Origin: an uncultured Nocardioides sp.
GTDB taxonomy: Bacteria > Actinomycetota > Actinomycetes > Propionibacteriales > Nocardioidaceae
Length of the DNA: 64,000 nucleotides
NCBI RefSeq assembly: GCF_947488025.1
Contig: NZ_CANKYS010000009.1
Location: 62,001 to 126,000 of the forward strand
Reading direction: 5' to 3'
The notes beneath the pieces are model-generated. The model did no database searches. It saw only the letters and a program-made list of their open reading frames with translations, and was not told where the DNA came from. A program made the position numbers and the translations under genes. This document shows, piece by piece, positions 8,333-16,584 of this stretch. Numbering within the stretch: position 1 is the first letter of the stretch; each line of letters begins with the position of its first letter.

Positions 8333-8719
8333 TCAGCCGAAGCCGCGGTTGCTGCCGCCGAAGCCGCCCTTGGTGGTGGCGGACTTCACCGTCGAGCCGC
8401 CGGTGGTGGGCAGCCCGCCGCGCTGCACGACGCCCGTGAGGCTGCTGCCTCGGAAGGTGCCGCCGGTGGCGGTCTGGCCGATGCCCGGGACGACCGACCT
8501 CGCGGCGAGGTAGTACCAGAAGAAGCCGGTGCCGCCGCCGTTGTAGTCGGAGTCGTCGTCGCACTGGTCGTCGTCGACGCGCTCCTGGGTGTCGGGGTCG
8601 ACGCACACCGCGGCGTAGTCGGCGCTGGACGAGCACCCGGTGAGGCTGCTCGCCATCACGGCGGTAATGCCCAGCGAGATGCTGGTCGACCGCATGCGGC
8701 GGCGGGTGGGCGTGGTCAT
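8333..8719 (-). CDS. Small lipoprotein with Gly-rich tail, YgiB/YjfM-like
   Basis: 128 residues. A basic start (TPTRRRMR), a hydrophobic stretch and the lipobox LTGC place a lipidated Cys near residue 29. The mature part has a Cys/Asp-rich segment (VCVDPDTQERVDDDQCDDD), the aromatic patch FFWYYLA, and a Gly/Ser/Thr tail ending GGFGGSNRGFG. This composition recalls DUF1190 (YgiB/YjfM) proteins, which in enterobacteria sit beside YjfC/YgiC ligases, but the similarity is by eye. The ATG at 8717-8719 overlaps the channel stop by ATGA, and 58 nt separate it from the DUF350 gene. Confidence 0.7.
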   Translation of the reverse strand: MTTPTRRRMRSTSISLGITAVMASSLTGCSSSADYAAVCVDPDTQERVDDDQCDDDSDYNGGGTGFFWYYLAARSVVPGIGQTATGGTFRGSSLTGVVQRGGLPTTGGSTVKSATTKGGFGGSNRGFG

Positions 8720-9303
8720 CGGGAGCCTCCGGGCGGGTCCTGGCTGGCGTTCGTCTCTGGGGCGTTCTTCTGCGCGAACATCGCCAGCATCTGCTCGGCG
8801 ACGTCGGTGGTGGCGGCGTCGGCCGCCTCGTGCTCGGCGAGCCGCTCCTCGAGCCACGCGCGGCCGTGCTGTGCCTCGAGGGAGGCGAGGGTGAGGTGCT
8901 CGAGCCGGTCGATCCGCGCGTGGACGTCCTCGAGGACGGTCGCCACGGCGAGGGACTCCTTGTCGAAGACGAGGTTGGCGATCACGTGGCCGATCGCGAT
9001 CGGGACGAGCACCAGCATCGACACGATGAGGACCGCGCCGACCGCGCGGCCGGCGGTGGAGGACGGGTAGAAGTCGCCGTAGCCGACGGTCGAGCCGGTC
9101 ACGATGCCCCACCACAGCCCTTCGACCGGGCCCTTGTCCTCGAGCGCGGCGTAGGTGAAGGAGCACACGACCCAGATGCCGAGCACCACGAGCACCAGCA
9201 GGTGCGGGGCGTTGACGAGCCCGCGCACCGGGCGCGCGACGAAGCCGATGCGTCGCGCGATCGCCTTCTCGGCGCCGTCGACGTCCGTGACCTGCTCGGC
9301 CAT
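8716..9303 (-). CDS. Two-TM potassium channel
   Basis: A 195-residue ion channel protein. Helix 1 is LLVLVVLGIWVVCSFTYAAL, the pore helix ends in the K+ selectivity filter T72-V73-G74-Y75-G76-D77, and helix 2 is AVGAVLIVSMLVLVPIAIGHVIA. The C-terminal 80 residues are a charged, probably coiled-coil cytoplasmic tail (ARIDRLEHLTLASLEAQHG...). There is no RCK/TrkA domain, so gating may depend on partners encoded downstream. It is the first gene of the four-gene cassette. Confidence 0.92.
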   Translation of the reverse strand: MAEQVTDVDGAEKAIARRIGFVARPVRGLVNAPHLLVLVVLGIWVVCSFTYAALEDKGPVEGLWWGIVTGSTVGYGDFYPSSTAGRAVGAVLIVSMLVLVPIAIGHVIANLVFDKESLAVATVLEDVHARIDRLEHLTLASLEAQHGRAWLEERLAEHEAADAATTDVAEQMLAMFAQKNAPETNASQDPPGGSR

Positions 9304-9388
9304 GCCTGATCCCCGTTCCCCCGTGTCGTCGCCGCGACTTTAGGCGTGCGCGTGTTCCGGCCCGCATACGCCTCGCGGACCCCCCGGC

Positions 9389-9667
9389 TCACGCGACGAG
9401 GTCGGCGTACTCCGGGTGCTTCTCGATGTACGACGCCACGTAGGGGCAGTCGGGCCGCACGGTCAGGCCGCGCGCGCGGGCGTCGTCGAGCGCCGCGCGG
9501 ACCAGCGTCGAGGCGTGCCCCTGGCCGCTGAAGGCCTCCGGCACCTCGGTGTGGATCAGCCGGATCACGTCGCCGTGCAGGCGGTAGTCGATGAAGCCGA
9601 CGAGCGTGTCGCCGGAGCGCAGTTCGTAGCGGTGGTGGTCGGGGGCGTCGACGAGCTCGGTGTCCAC
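9389..9667 (-). CDS. Small GNAT-family N-acetyltransferase (YjdJ type)
   Basis: A 92-residue minimal GNAT. It has the strands HRYELRSGDTLVGFIDYRLHG and VIRLIHTEVPEAFSGQG, an acetyl-CoA loop (SGQGHASTLVRAALDDAR) and the end motif VRPDCPYVASYIEKHPEY typical of the Yjdj/Gcn5-related short family. Start is GTG at 9665-9667, in the divergent interval shared with malic enzyme. The acetyl acceptor is unknown. Confidence 0.87.
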   Translation of the reverse strand: MDTELVDAPDHHRYELRSGDTLVGFIDYRLHGDVIRLIHTEVPEAFSGQGHASTLVRAALDDARARGLTVRPDCPYVASYIEKHPEYADLVA

Positions 9668-9728
9668 GACCTGAGCCTAGACGGAGGTGACTTGCCCGTA
9701 ACCCCACCCGGGGGAGAGGGTCTGCTCC

Positions 9729-11108
9729 ATGGCAGCAACCGCATCGTCGTACTCGATCACCATGCGGTTGTACACCGCGGCCGACCACAGCGTCGTCGGC
9801 GCCGTCGCGACCACCATCGCGCACAACGGGGGCGTCGTCACCGCGATCGACGTCGCCGAGTCGCGCCACGACCGGCTCACCGTCGACGTCACCTGCTCGG
9901 CGGCCGACGCCACGCACTCCCAGGAGCTCGTCGCGGCGGTGTCCGAGGTCGAGGGCGTGACGGTCCACAAGGTCAGCGACCGGACCTTCCTGCTGCACCT
10001 CGGCGGCAAGATCGGCGTGCAGTCCAAGGTGCCGCTGCGCACCCGCGACGACCTGTCGATGGCCTACACGCCCGGCGTCGGCCGGGTGTCGATGGCGATC
10101 CACGACAACCCCGAGGACGTCCGCAAGCTCACCATCAAGGGCAACTCGGTCGCCGTCGTCACCGACGGCTCGGCCGTCCTGGGCCTCGGCAACATCGGTC
10201 CCGGCGCGGCGATGCCGGTCATGGAGGGCAAGGCCGCGCTCTTCAAGCGCTTCGCCGACATCGACGCGTGGCCGATCTGCCTGGCGTCGCAGGACACCGA
10301 CGAGATCGTCCGGGCCGTCGAGATGATCGCGCCCGGCTTCGGCGGCATCAACCTCGAGGACATCGCGGCCCCGCGCTGCTTCGAGATCGAGGCCCGGCTG
10401 CGTGAGTCGCTCGACATCCCCGTCTTCCACGACGACCAGCACGGCACCGCGATCGTGGTCCTCGCCGCGCTCACCAACGCCCTGCGCTGCGTCGAGAAGC
10501 AGCTCGCCGACGTGCGCATCGTGGTGTCCGGGGCCGGTGCCGCCGGCACCGCGATCGTCACCCTGCTCCTCGCCGCGGGCGCCCACGACGTCGTCGTCGT
10601 CGACCGGTTCGGCGCGCTGTCGTCCGCGGACGAGTCGCTGTCCCCGGCGCACCGCGACCTCGCCTCGGCCACCAACCCGCGTCGTGCCACCGGCTCGCTG
10701 CAGGAGGTCCTCGTCGACGCCGACGTCTTCATCGGCGTCTCGGCCCCCGGCATCCTCGACCCCGAGTGGATCCCGACGATGGCGCCCAAGCCGGTCGTCT
10801 TCGCCCTCGCCAACCCCGACCCGGAGGTCGACCCGGCCGAGGCCGACAAGTACGCCGCCGTGGTGGCCTCGGGCCGCTCCGACTACCCCAACCAGATCAA
10901 CAACGTGCTCGCCTTCCCCGGCGTCTTCCGCGGCCTCCTCGACGCCGGTGCCCAGCACGTCACGACCGACATGCTGCTGCGCGCCGCCCAGGCCATCGCC
11001 GACACCGTCAGCGCCGAGGAGCTGCACGCCGCCTTCATCATCCCGAGCGTGTTCCACCCCGACGTGACCAAGCGGGTGGCATCGGCGATCAGCGGCCGCG
11101 AGAGCTGA
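9729..11108 (+). CDS. NAD(P)-dependent malic enzyme with N-terminal ACT-like domain
   Basis: 459 residues; oxidatively decarboxylates malate to pyruvate. Residues about 8-85 form an ACT-like regulatory domain (SITMRLYTAADHSVVG...). The catalytic part begins near YTPGVGRVS, continues with VVTDGSAVLGLGNIGP, the metal site GINLEDIAAPRCFEIE and PVFHDDQHGTAIV, then a Rossmann loop VVSGAGAAGTAI, and ANPDPEV and DYPNQINNVLAFPG. A strong GGGGGAGAGGG ribosome site precedes the ATG. The last 33 nt of coding sequence are duplicated 192 nt downstream, at the end of the convergent MMPL gene. Confidence 0.95.
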   Translation: MAATASSYSITMRLYTAADHSVVGAVATTIAHNGGVVTAIDVAESRHDRLTVDVTCSAADATHSQELVAAVSEVEGVTVHKVSDRTFLLHLGGKIGVQSKVPLRTRDDLSMAYTPGVGRVSMAIHDNPEDVRKLTIKGNSVAVVTDGSAVLGLGNIGPGAAMPVMEGKAALFKRFADIDAWPICLASQDTDEIVRAVEMIAPGFGGINLEDIAAPRCFEIEARLRESLDIPVFHDDQHGTAIVVLAALTNALRCVEKQLADVRIVVSGAGAAGTAIVTLLLAAGAHDVVVVDRFGALSSADESLSPAHRDLASATNPRRATGSLQEVLVDADVFIGVSAPGILDPEWIPTMAPKPVVFALANPDPEVDPAEADKYAAVVASGRSDYPNQINNVLAFPGVFRGLLDAGAQHVTTDMLLRAAQAIADTVSAEELHAAFIIPSVFHPDVTKRVASAISGRES

Positions 11109-11297
11109 GGGCGGGCTGGTCCTTACGCGTCGGCGTACGAGGGCGCATGGGGCGGCGCGCCGTGTCATAACGGCGTGCTTGTAGGGGAAGTCCGTCACTT
11201 CGTGCAGGTTGTGCACCCCTCCAGGTGGCGGACTCCCCGCTCGAGCGGGGAGTCCACCAGCAGCCGGGTGGCATCGGCGATCAGCGGCCGTGAGAGC
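11073..11297 (+). repeat. 33-bp direct repeat bracketing a palindromic insert
   Basis: The 33 nt ending the malic-enzyme gene (11073-11105) recur at 11265-11297 with one mismatch, where they form the last codons and stop of the convergent MMPL gene read on the other strand. The 159 nt between the copies hold no gene but carry a family-B palindrome. Confidence 0.85.
11230..11255. repeat. Family-B palindrome, likely bidirectional terminator
   Basis: A perfect 26-nt palindrome centred on CTCGAG, with arms GGACTCCCCGCTC. The preceding CCCCTCCAGGTGGCGGACT recurs at 54772-54788 with one change, near a second copy of the palindrome at 54723. It lies between convergent genes. Confidence 0.8.
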
Positions 11298-13434
11298 CGA
11301 CGTACGCCGCCTCCGGGCGCGGTTCCGCACCGGCGTCCGGCGGGCCGACCTTGCGCGGCCACCAGAACTTCTCGCCGAGGGTGAGCGCGAGCGCCGGCAC
11401 GAGGACGGTGCGCACGACGAGGGTGTCGAGCAGCACGCCGACGAAGATGATCGCGCCGAGCTGGGCGAGCACCACCAGCGGCAGCACGCCGAGGACGGCG
11501 AAGACCGCGGCGAGCAGGATGCCCGCGCTGGTGATCACGCCGCCGGTCGCGGTCAGGGCGCGCAGCATGCCGGTGCGGGTGCCGTGCTCTCGCGCCTCCT
11601 CACGGGCCCGGGTGACGAGGAAGATGTTGTAGTCGACGCCCAGTGCGACCAGGAAGAGGAACGCCAGGAGCGGCACGCCGGTGTCCATCGCCTCGAAGCC
11701 GAAGACGTTCTGGAACAGCCACCACGACGCGCCCATGCTGGCGGCGTACGTCGCCACGACGGTCGCGACGAGCAGCAGGGGCGCCACGATCGAGCGCAGC
11801 AGCAGGAGCAGCGCGCCGAGCACCAGCAGCAGGATGAGCGGCAGGATCACCTGGCGGTCGCTGGCGGCGTACTCGGCCGCGTCGATGGCCTCGGCGTCGC
11901 CGCCGCCGACGTGCGTGTCGTCGAAGTCGGCCACCGCGTCACGGACGTCGAGCACGACCGCCTGGGCCGCGTCGCTGCCGGGTGCGGCGTCGGGCACGGC
12001 GTCGATGCGGGTGATGCCGTCACCGCTGCTGGTGACGCGCGCGGAGTCCACGCCCTCGACCTCCTCGACGGCAGCGAGCACCTGCTCGGGGTCGTCACGG
12101 GTGAGGACCTGGACCGGGTCGCTGGTGCCGGCGGGGAACGACTCACCGAGGCGCTCGGCGGCCGCGATGGCCTCGGGGCGCTCGAGGAACTGGTCGGCCG
12201 GGTCGAGACCGGTGGTGATCGTCGTGGCGCCGAGGGCCATCACCGCGAGGACGGTGACGGTGCCGGCGACGAAGGTCCGCGGACGACGGGAGACGGCGCT
12301 GCCGACGCGGTGCCAGACACCGCGCGAGTCGACGAGGACCGGGTCGCCCACGTGCGGCACCCGCGGCCAGAAGACCCACCGGCCGAACAGCACCAGTGCC
12401 GCCGGCAGCACGACCAGGGCGAACGTCGCAGCGATGAGGACGCCGACCGCGCACGCGAGGCCCAGGCCGCGGGTCGTCGGGATCGCCGACAGGAGGAGGG
12501 TGAGCAGGCCCAGCACGACGGTGGTGGCGCTCGAGAGCACCGCCTCGAAGGTCCGGCTGAGGGCGTGCGCCATCGCCTCGTAGCGCGACTCGGTCGTCTT
12601 GAGCTCGTCGCGGTAGCGCGAGATCAGCAGGAGGGCGTAGTCGGTGCCGGCTCCGAAGACGAGCACGCTCAGGATGCCGACCGTCGACTCGTCCCAGGCG
12701 ACGCCGACGACCTCGAGCACGTTGGTCGACACGATCGCGGCCAGGCGGTCGGCGATGCCGACGACCGTCAGCGGGACCAGCCACAGCACGGGACTGCGGT
12801 AGGTGATGATCAACAGGATGGCCACGACGGCCGCGGTCGCGGCGAGGAGCCGGATGTCGGCGCCGTCGAAGACCTGGCCGATGTCGGCCTGGATGCCGGC
12901 GGGGCCGGTCACCTGGACCTCCACGCCGTCGGGGACGTCCTCGCCGAGCTGGGTGCGCAGCTCCTCGACCTGGTCGATGTTGTCGGTGGCGGAGGTCGAG
13001 GAGACGGGTACGGCGACGAACGCGGCGGTCTGGTCCTCGGCCACCACGAGAGGCGACTGCTTGCCCTCACCACCACCGGGCGGCCCGCCCTGGGGCGCGC
13101 CCTCGGGAGCGCCTCCGCCGCCGGCGTCCGCGAGCAGCGCGCCCGCCTGCTGGGCCAGCTCGTCCTGGGTCGCGGCGTCGAGCTCACCGGACTCTGCGGT
13201 CCACAGCACGATGGCCACCTGGCCCTCGTCGTCGGGCAGCTGCTCCTCGAGCTCGACCGCGAGCGTGCTGTCCGCTCCGGCCGGCAGCGTGTCGACGGGG
13301 GAGGCCTCGCGCTCGCCCTCCGGCACGAACGCGATGACGAAGAGCGCGAGCAGGATCGGCACGAGCGCGAAGAACCAGGCCAGCCGGCGGCCGGCGATCG
13401 CCCGGGCCGGGGCGGGGGTGCGGTGGGAGGGCAC
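11281..13434 (-). CDS. MMPL-family RND transporter
   Basis: A 717-residue membrane exporter. An N-terminal helix is followed by a large extracytoplasmic loop (about 40-190, with a Gly/Pro-rich GGGGAPEGAPQGGPPGGGEG tract). Six-helix bundles follow, the first containing FGAGTDYALLLISRYRDEL and the second FLFLVALGVDYNIFLVTRAREEA; these GxxxDY segments are the proton-relay motifs of MMPL proteins. It probably exports lipids or drugs. GTG start with GAGGAG upstream. It is divergent from a MarR gene across a palindromic operator, so drug- or metabolite-induced expression is likely. Its 3' end lies in a duplicated stretch of the malic-enzyme gene. Confidence 0.93.
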   Translation of the reverse strand: MPSHRTPAPARAIAGRRLAWFFALVPILLALFVIAFVPEGEREASPVDTLPAGADSTLAVELEEQLPDDEGQVAIVLWTAESGELDAATQDELAQQAGALLADAGGGGAPEGAPQGGPPGGGEGKQSPLVVAEDQTAAFVAVPVSSTSATDNIDQVEELRTQLGEDVPDGVEVQVTGPAGIQADIGQVFDGADIRLLAATAAVVAILLIITYRSPVLWLVPLTVVGIADRLAAIVSTNVLEVVGVAWDESTVGILSVLVFGAGTDYALLLISRYRDELKTTESRYEAMAHALSRTFEAVLSSATTVVLGLLTLLLSAIPTTRGLGLACAVGVLIAATFALVVLPAALVLFGRWVFWPRVPHVGDPVLVDSRGVWHRVGSAVSRRPRTFVAGTVTVLAVMALGATTITTGLDPADQFLERPEAIAAAERLGESFPAGTSDPVQVLTRDDPEQVLAAVEEVEGVDSARVTSSGDGITRIDAVPDAAPGSDAAQAVVLDVRDAVADFDDTHVGGGDAEAIDAAEYAASDRQVILPLILLLVLGALLLLLRSIVAPLLLVATVVATYAASMGASWWLFQNVFGFEAMDTGVPLLAFLFLVALGVDYNIFLVTRAREEAREHGTRTGMLRALTATGGVITSAGILLAAVFAVLGVLPLVVLAQLGAIIFVGVLLDTLVVRTVLVPALALTLGEKFWWPRKVGPPDAGAEPRPEAAYVGSHGR

Positions 13435-13470
13435 GGGGTCTCCTCGGGGGAGTAGCTAGGGAGCGTGATT

Positions 13471-13497
13471 GCTAAGCAAGTTACTTATCAAGTTAGC
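13471..13497. promoter_or_regulatory. Probable MarR operator
   Basis: An AT-rich inverted repeat in an otherwise GC-rich intergenic region: outer arms GCTAA/TTAGC and an inner direct repeat CAAGTTA..CAAGTTA. It sits between the divergent MMPL and MarR starts, where an autoregulating MarR protein would bind. Confidence 0.7.
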
Positions 13498-13550
13498 GGT
13501 AGTATCATCGCCCAGGCAAGTGGACGCCGAGAGCCGGAGGTGGGACGCCC

Positions 13551-14036
13551 GTGACGGACGAGCAGCACGTCGTCGCGCCTCCGCCGTGGGTGGACCGGGG
13601 CCAGGAACGCTCCCAGCCGCCGACGCTCCTGGCGCTGCGTGACCTGGTCGCCGCCGGCAGCCGCGTCAACCACGTGGTGTCGCGACGGGCCGGGCTCAGT
13701 GAGACCGAGCTCGTCACGCTCGAGCACCTCAGCCGCGAGCAGATCGGTCCCGCGGAGGTCGCCCGCCGGCTGGAGGTCTCGACCGCCGCGGCGACGGGCA
13801 TCGTGGACCGGCTGGTCTCCCGGGGTCACGTCGAGCGGCGCCCGCACGAGGTCGACCGCCGGCGCACCGAGCTGCACATCACCGACTCCGGGCGCGGCGA
13901 GATCATCGGCCACCTGATGCCGATGTTCGCCGCGCTCGACCGCCACGACGCGACCTTCACCGAGGAGGAGAAGGCCGTGGTCCGGCGCTACCTCCGCGGT
14001 GCCACCGAGGCGTTCGAGCGCGTGCTGGACCGCTGA
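13551..14036 (+). CDS. MarR-family transcriptional regulator
   Basis: 161 residues with the MarR winged helix: LSETELVTLEHLSREQIGPAEVARRLEVSTAAATGIVDRLVSRGHVERRPHEVDRRRTELHIT. The recognition helix is STAAATGIVDRLVSRG, and the wing carries the D-R-R motif. Amino- and carboxyl-terminal helices would form the dimer interface. Divergent to the MMPL exporter, so it is most likely its repressor. The GTG start at 13551 is the first in-frame start after the palindromic site. Confidence 0.9.
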   Translation: MTDEQHVVAPPPWVDRGQERSQPPTLLALRDLVAAGSRVNHVVSRRAGLSETELVTLEHLSREQIGPAEVARRLEVSTAAATGIVDRLVSRGHVERRPHEVDRRRTELHITDSGRGEIIGHLMPMFAALDRHDATFTEEEKAVVRRYLRGATEAFERVLDR

Positions 14037-14169
14037 CGCCCCGGGGTGGAGCGCCGCCCGCCGAGCGGTGGGTGAGACATGTTCTCGGGCGCGCGAACCT
14101 GCGCCACGCACCGCGAGGTGGTCAGCGGGGCCTGGCCGGGACACCGCCCAGGCGGGGCGGCGTACGGGA

Positions 14170-14925
14170 TCAGTCCTCGACGCCGGCCATCTGGTGCGCG
14201 ACGAGCGCGGCACCGACGATGCCGGCACGGTTCTGCAGCGTCGCGGGCACCATCTCGGTCTCGACCTTGATGAGGTGGCCGAACTTGTCCCACGACTTGC
14301 TCACCCCGCCCCCGATCACGAACAGGTCGGGGGAGAAGAGCCGCTCGAGGTGGCGGAAGTAGGCCGTGAGTCGCTCCGACCACTCCTCCCACGACAGGCC
14401 CTCGCGCTCGCGTGCGCTGGTCGCCGTGGTCGCCTCGGCGACGGCACCGTCGAGCTCGAGGTGGCCCATCTCGGAGTTGGGGACGAGCTGGCCGTTCCAG
14501 ATCATCGCCGAGCCGATGCCGGTGCCGAGGGTGATGACCATGACCAGGCCGCCGCGGCCCTTCGCAGCGCCGTACTCCGCCTCGGCGAGCCCGGCGGCGT
14601 CGGCGTCGTTGACCACGTGCACCTCGCGCCCGAGGGCGGCGGTGAAGATCGCGTCGGCGTCCTCGCCGATCCATGACTTGTCGATGTTGGCCGCCGAGTG
14701 CACCACGCCGTGCCGGACGATGCCGGGCACGGTCACGCCGACCGGCCGCGTGGACACGGGGAAGCTGTCGATGATCTGTCCGAAGACCTTGGCGACCGCC
14801 TGCGGGGTGGCGGGTCGGGGGGTGTCGATCCGGATCCGGTCGTGCGCGAAGTCGCCGACCTCGAGGTCGACAGGGGCGCCCTTGATGCCGGTGCCGCCGA
14901 AGTCGATGCCGAAGGGGTGTTCCAT
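14170..14925 (-). CDS. ppgK: Polyphosphate glucokinase
   Basis: A 251-residue ROK-family kinase that phosphorylates glucose with polyphosphate or ATP, an enzyme characteristic of actinobacteria. The phosphate loop FGIDFGGTGIKGAPVDL starts at residue 5. Further motifs are VGVTVPGIVR, the sugar-binding NDADAAGLAEAEYG, and VITLGTGIGSAMIWNGQLVPNSEMGHLEL. The typical ROK zinc motif is lacking, as in other PpgK proteins. The ATG at 14923-14925 is chosen over an upstream in-frame start because the family begins just before this glycine-rich loop. Confidence 0.95.
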   Translation of the reverse strand: MEHPFGIDFGGTGIKGAPVDLEVGDFAHDRIRIDTPRPATPQAVAKVFGQIIDSFPVSTRPVGVTVPGIVRHGVVHSAANIDKSWIGEDADAIFTAALGREVHVVNDADAAGLAEAEYGAAKGRGGLVMVITLGTGIGSAMIWNGQLVPNSEMGHLELDGAVAEATTATSAREREGLSWEEWSERLTAYFRHLERLFSPDLFVIGGGVSKSWDKFGHLIKVETEMVPATLQNRAGIVGAALVAHQMAGVED

Positions 14926-15053
14926 GGCGCCCAACCTATCGCCAGCCGTACGACGGTGTGACGGGGGCAACACCCGGCGAGACCGGCCGCGGCAGGGGCT
15001 GGTGGTCCTCGAGCTCGCGAGCCGGGTTCCCGCACTTTACACGCGACACCCTT

Positions 15054-15090
15054 TTGTCAACCTTCTTTACAGATCGTATGGTCCTGTAAA
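15054..15090 (+). promoter_or_regulatory. alkB promoter overlapped by a palindromic operator
   Basis: -35 TTGTCA (15054-15059), 17-bp spacer, -10 TATGGT (15077-15082). A 25-bp inverted repeat with arms TTTACAG/CTGTAAA (15066-15072 and 15084-15090) spans the -10, so a bound repressor would block RNA polymerase. The sequence is markedly AT-richer than its surroundings. Confidence 0.75.
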
Positions 15091-15113
15091 CCCGATGGCA
15101 GGAGGTCAGGACG

Positions 15114-16577
15114 ATGGCCGGCTACCCCACCCGACTCGCGCCCAGCGGCACGGTCCCCGAGGGCACGACCGAGATCTGGACCGACAGCAAGCGCTACCTG
15201 TGGCTGATCGGCCTGGTGGTGCCGAGCCTGGCGTTCGTCGCCTTCGGCGGCTACGTCGCGACCGGCTGGGGGGTCTGGTTCTGGGTCGGGCCGATCGTCA
15301 TCCTCGGCATCGTCCCCGCGATCGACCTGGTCGCCGGGCTCGACCGCTCCAACCCGCCCGACGACGTCATCGAGGCGCTCGAGCAGGACCGCTACTACCG
15401 GTGGATCACCTACCTCTTCCTGCCCATCCAGTACGCCGGCTTCCTCGGCGCGATGGCCCTGGTCGCCGGATGGGACGCCTTCGGGTTGCTGGACGAGCCG
15501 CTGTCGACCCTCGACAAGGTCGGCCTGGCGATCTCGATCGGCTGCATCGGCGGCATCGGCATCAACACCGCCCACGAGCTCGGCCACAAGAAGGAGGCCA
15601 ACGAGCGCTGGCTCTCCAAGATCGCGCTCGCCCAGGTCGGCTACGGCCACTTCTACATCGAGCACAACCGTGGCCACCACGTCCGCGTGGCCACGCCCGA
15701 GGACCCGGCCAGCGCGCGGCTCGGTGAGAGCTTCTACGCGTTCTGGCCGCGCACGGTCGGCGGGTCGCTGCGGTCGGCCTGGCGGCTGGAGAAGCGGCGC
15801 CTCGCGCGGCGCAAGCAGTCGCCGTGGCGCCTCGACAACGACGTGCTCAACGCCTGGTTGATGACGCTCGTGCTCTGGGCAGGGGTGCTGGTCGCGTTCG
15901 GGCCCGAGGTGCTGCCGTACCTCCTCGTCCAGGCGGTCGTCGGCTTCTCGCTGCTCGAGGTCGTCAACTACATGGAGCACTACGGGATGCTGCGGCAGAA
16001 GGTCGGGGAGGGCGACCGCCGGCGCTACGAGCGGGTGCTGCCCAGCCACAGCTGGAACTCCAACAACATCGCGACCAACGTGCTGCTCTACCACCTGCAG
16101 CGCCACAGCGACCACCACGCCAACCCGACCCGGCGCTACCAGACGCTGCGGGACTTCGAGGAGAGCCCGGTGCTGCCGACCGGCTACGCCGGGATGATCG
16201 TGCTGGCCGCCGTGCCCGCGGTCTGGCGGCGGGTGATGGACCAGCGGGTCGTCGACCACTTCGGCGGCGACGTGTCCCTGGCCAACATCAGCCCGCGCAA
16301 GCGGCAGACCTACCTCGAGCGCTACCCCGCCCCGGGTCGAGTGCGCGGCTCTGGGGCGACTGCTACCGCGAGCGCACTCGACCCCGGGGCCGAGGTGCTC
16401 GCGGCCCGGTGCCCGAGCTGCGAGTACGTCTACGAGGTCGCGGCCGGTGACGAGCACGAGGGCTTCGCCGCCGGTACGGCCTGGGCGGACGTCCCGGACG
16501 ACTGGTGCTGCCCCGACTGCGGAGTGCGCGACAAGGTCGACTTCGTGCCCTGCGCGCCCGAGCGCGCGGCGGGCTGA
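15114..16577 (+). CDS. alkB: Alkane 1-monooxygenase fused to rubredoxin
   Basis: 487 residues. Residues 1-400 are a membrane di-iron hydroxylase with paired hydrophobic helices and the histidine clusters H154ELGH158, E183HNRGH188H189, NYMEH289YG and LQRH331SDH334H335. Residues 430-480 are a rubredoxin with C433PSC436 and C466PDC469G, which supplies electrons. Such AlkB-Rd fusions (AlkW-type) occur in alkane-degrading actinobacteria. The enzyme hydroxylates terminal carbons of n-alkanes. The linker (about 407-424) is encoded by a 51-nt palindromic element. ATG follows AGGAGG by 8 nt. Probable control is by a TetR protein through the upstream palindrome. Confidence 0.96.
   Translation: MAGYPTRLAPSGTVPEGTTEIWTDSKRYLWLIGLVVPSLAFVAFGGYVATGWGVWFWVGPIVILGIVPAIDLVAGLDRSNPPDDVIEALEQDRYYRWITYLFLPIQYAGFLGAMALVAGWDAFGLLDEPLSTLDKVGLAISIGCIGGIGINTAHELGHKKEANERWLSKIALAQVGYGHFYIEHNRGHHVRVATPEDPASARLGESFYAFWPRTVGGSLRSAWRLEKRRLARRKQSPWRLDNDVLNAWLMTLVLWAGVLVAFGPEVLPYLLVQAVVGFSLLEVVNYMEHYGMLRQKVGEGDRRRYERVLPSHSWNSNNIATNVLLYHLQRHSDHHANPTRRYQTLRDFEESPVLPTGYAGMIVLAAVPAVWRRVMDQRVVDHFGGDVSLANISPRKRQTYLERYPAPGRVRGSGATATASALDPGAEVLAARCPSCEYVYEVAAGDEHEGFAAGTAWADVPDDWCCPDCGVRDKVDFVPCAPERAAG
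16334..16384 (+). repeat. Family-C palindrome encoding the AlkB-rubredoxin linker
   Basis: 13-bp arms GGGTCGAGTGCGC and GCGCACTCGACCC flank a 25-nt loop. The core TCGAGTGCGC-N25-GCGCACTCGA recurs with the same loop length at 52513-52565, also inside a gene. Confidence 0.85.
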
Positions 16578-16584
16578 GTCGGCC

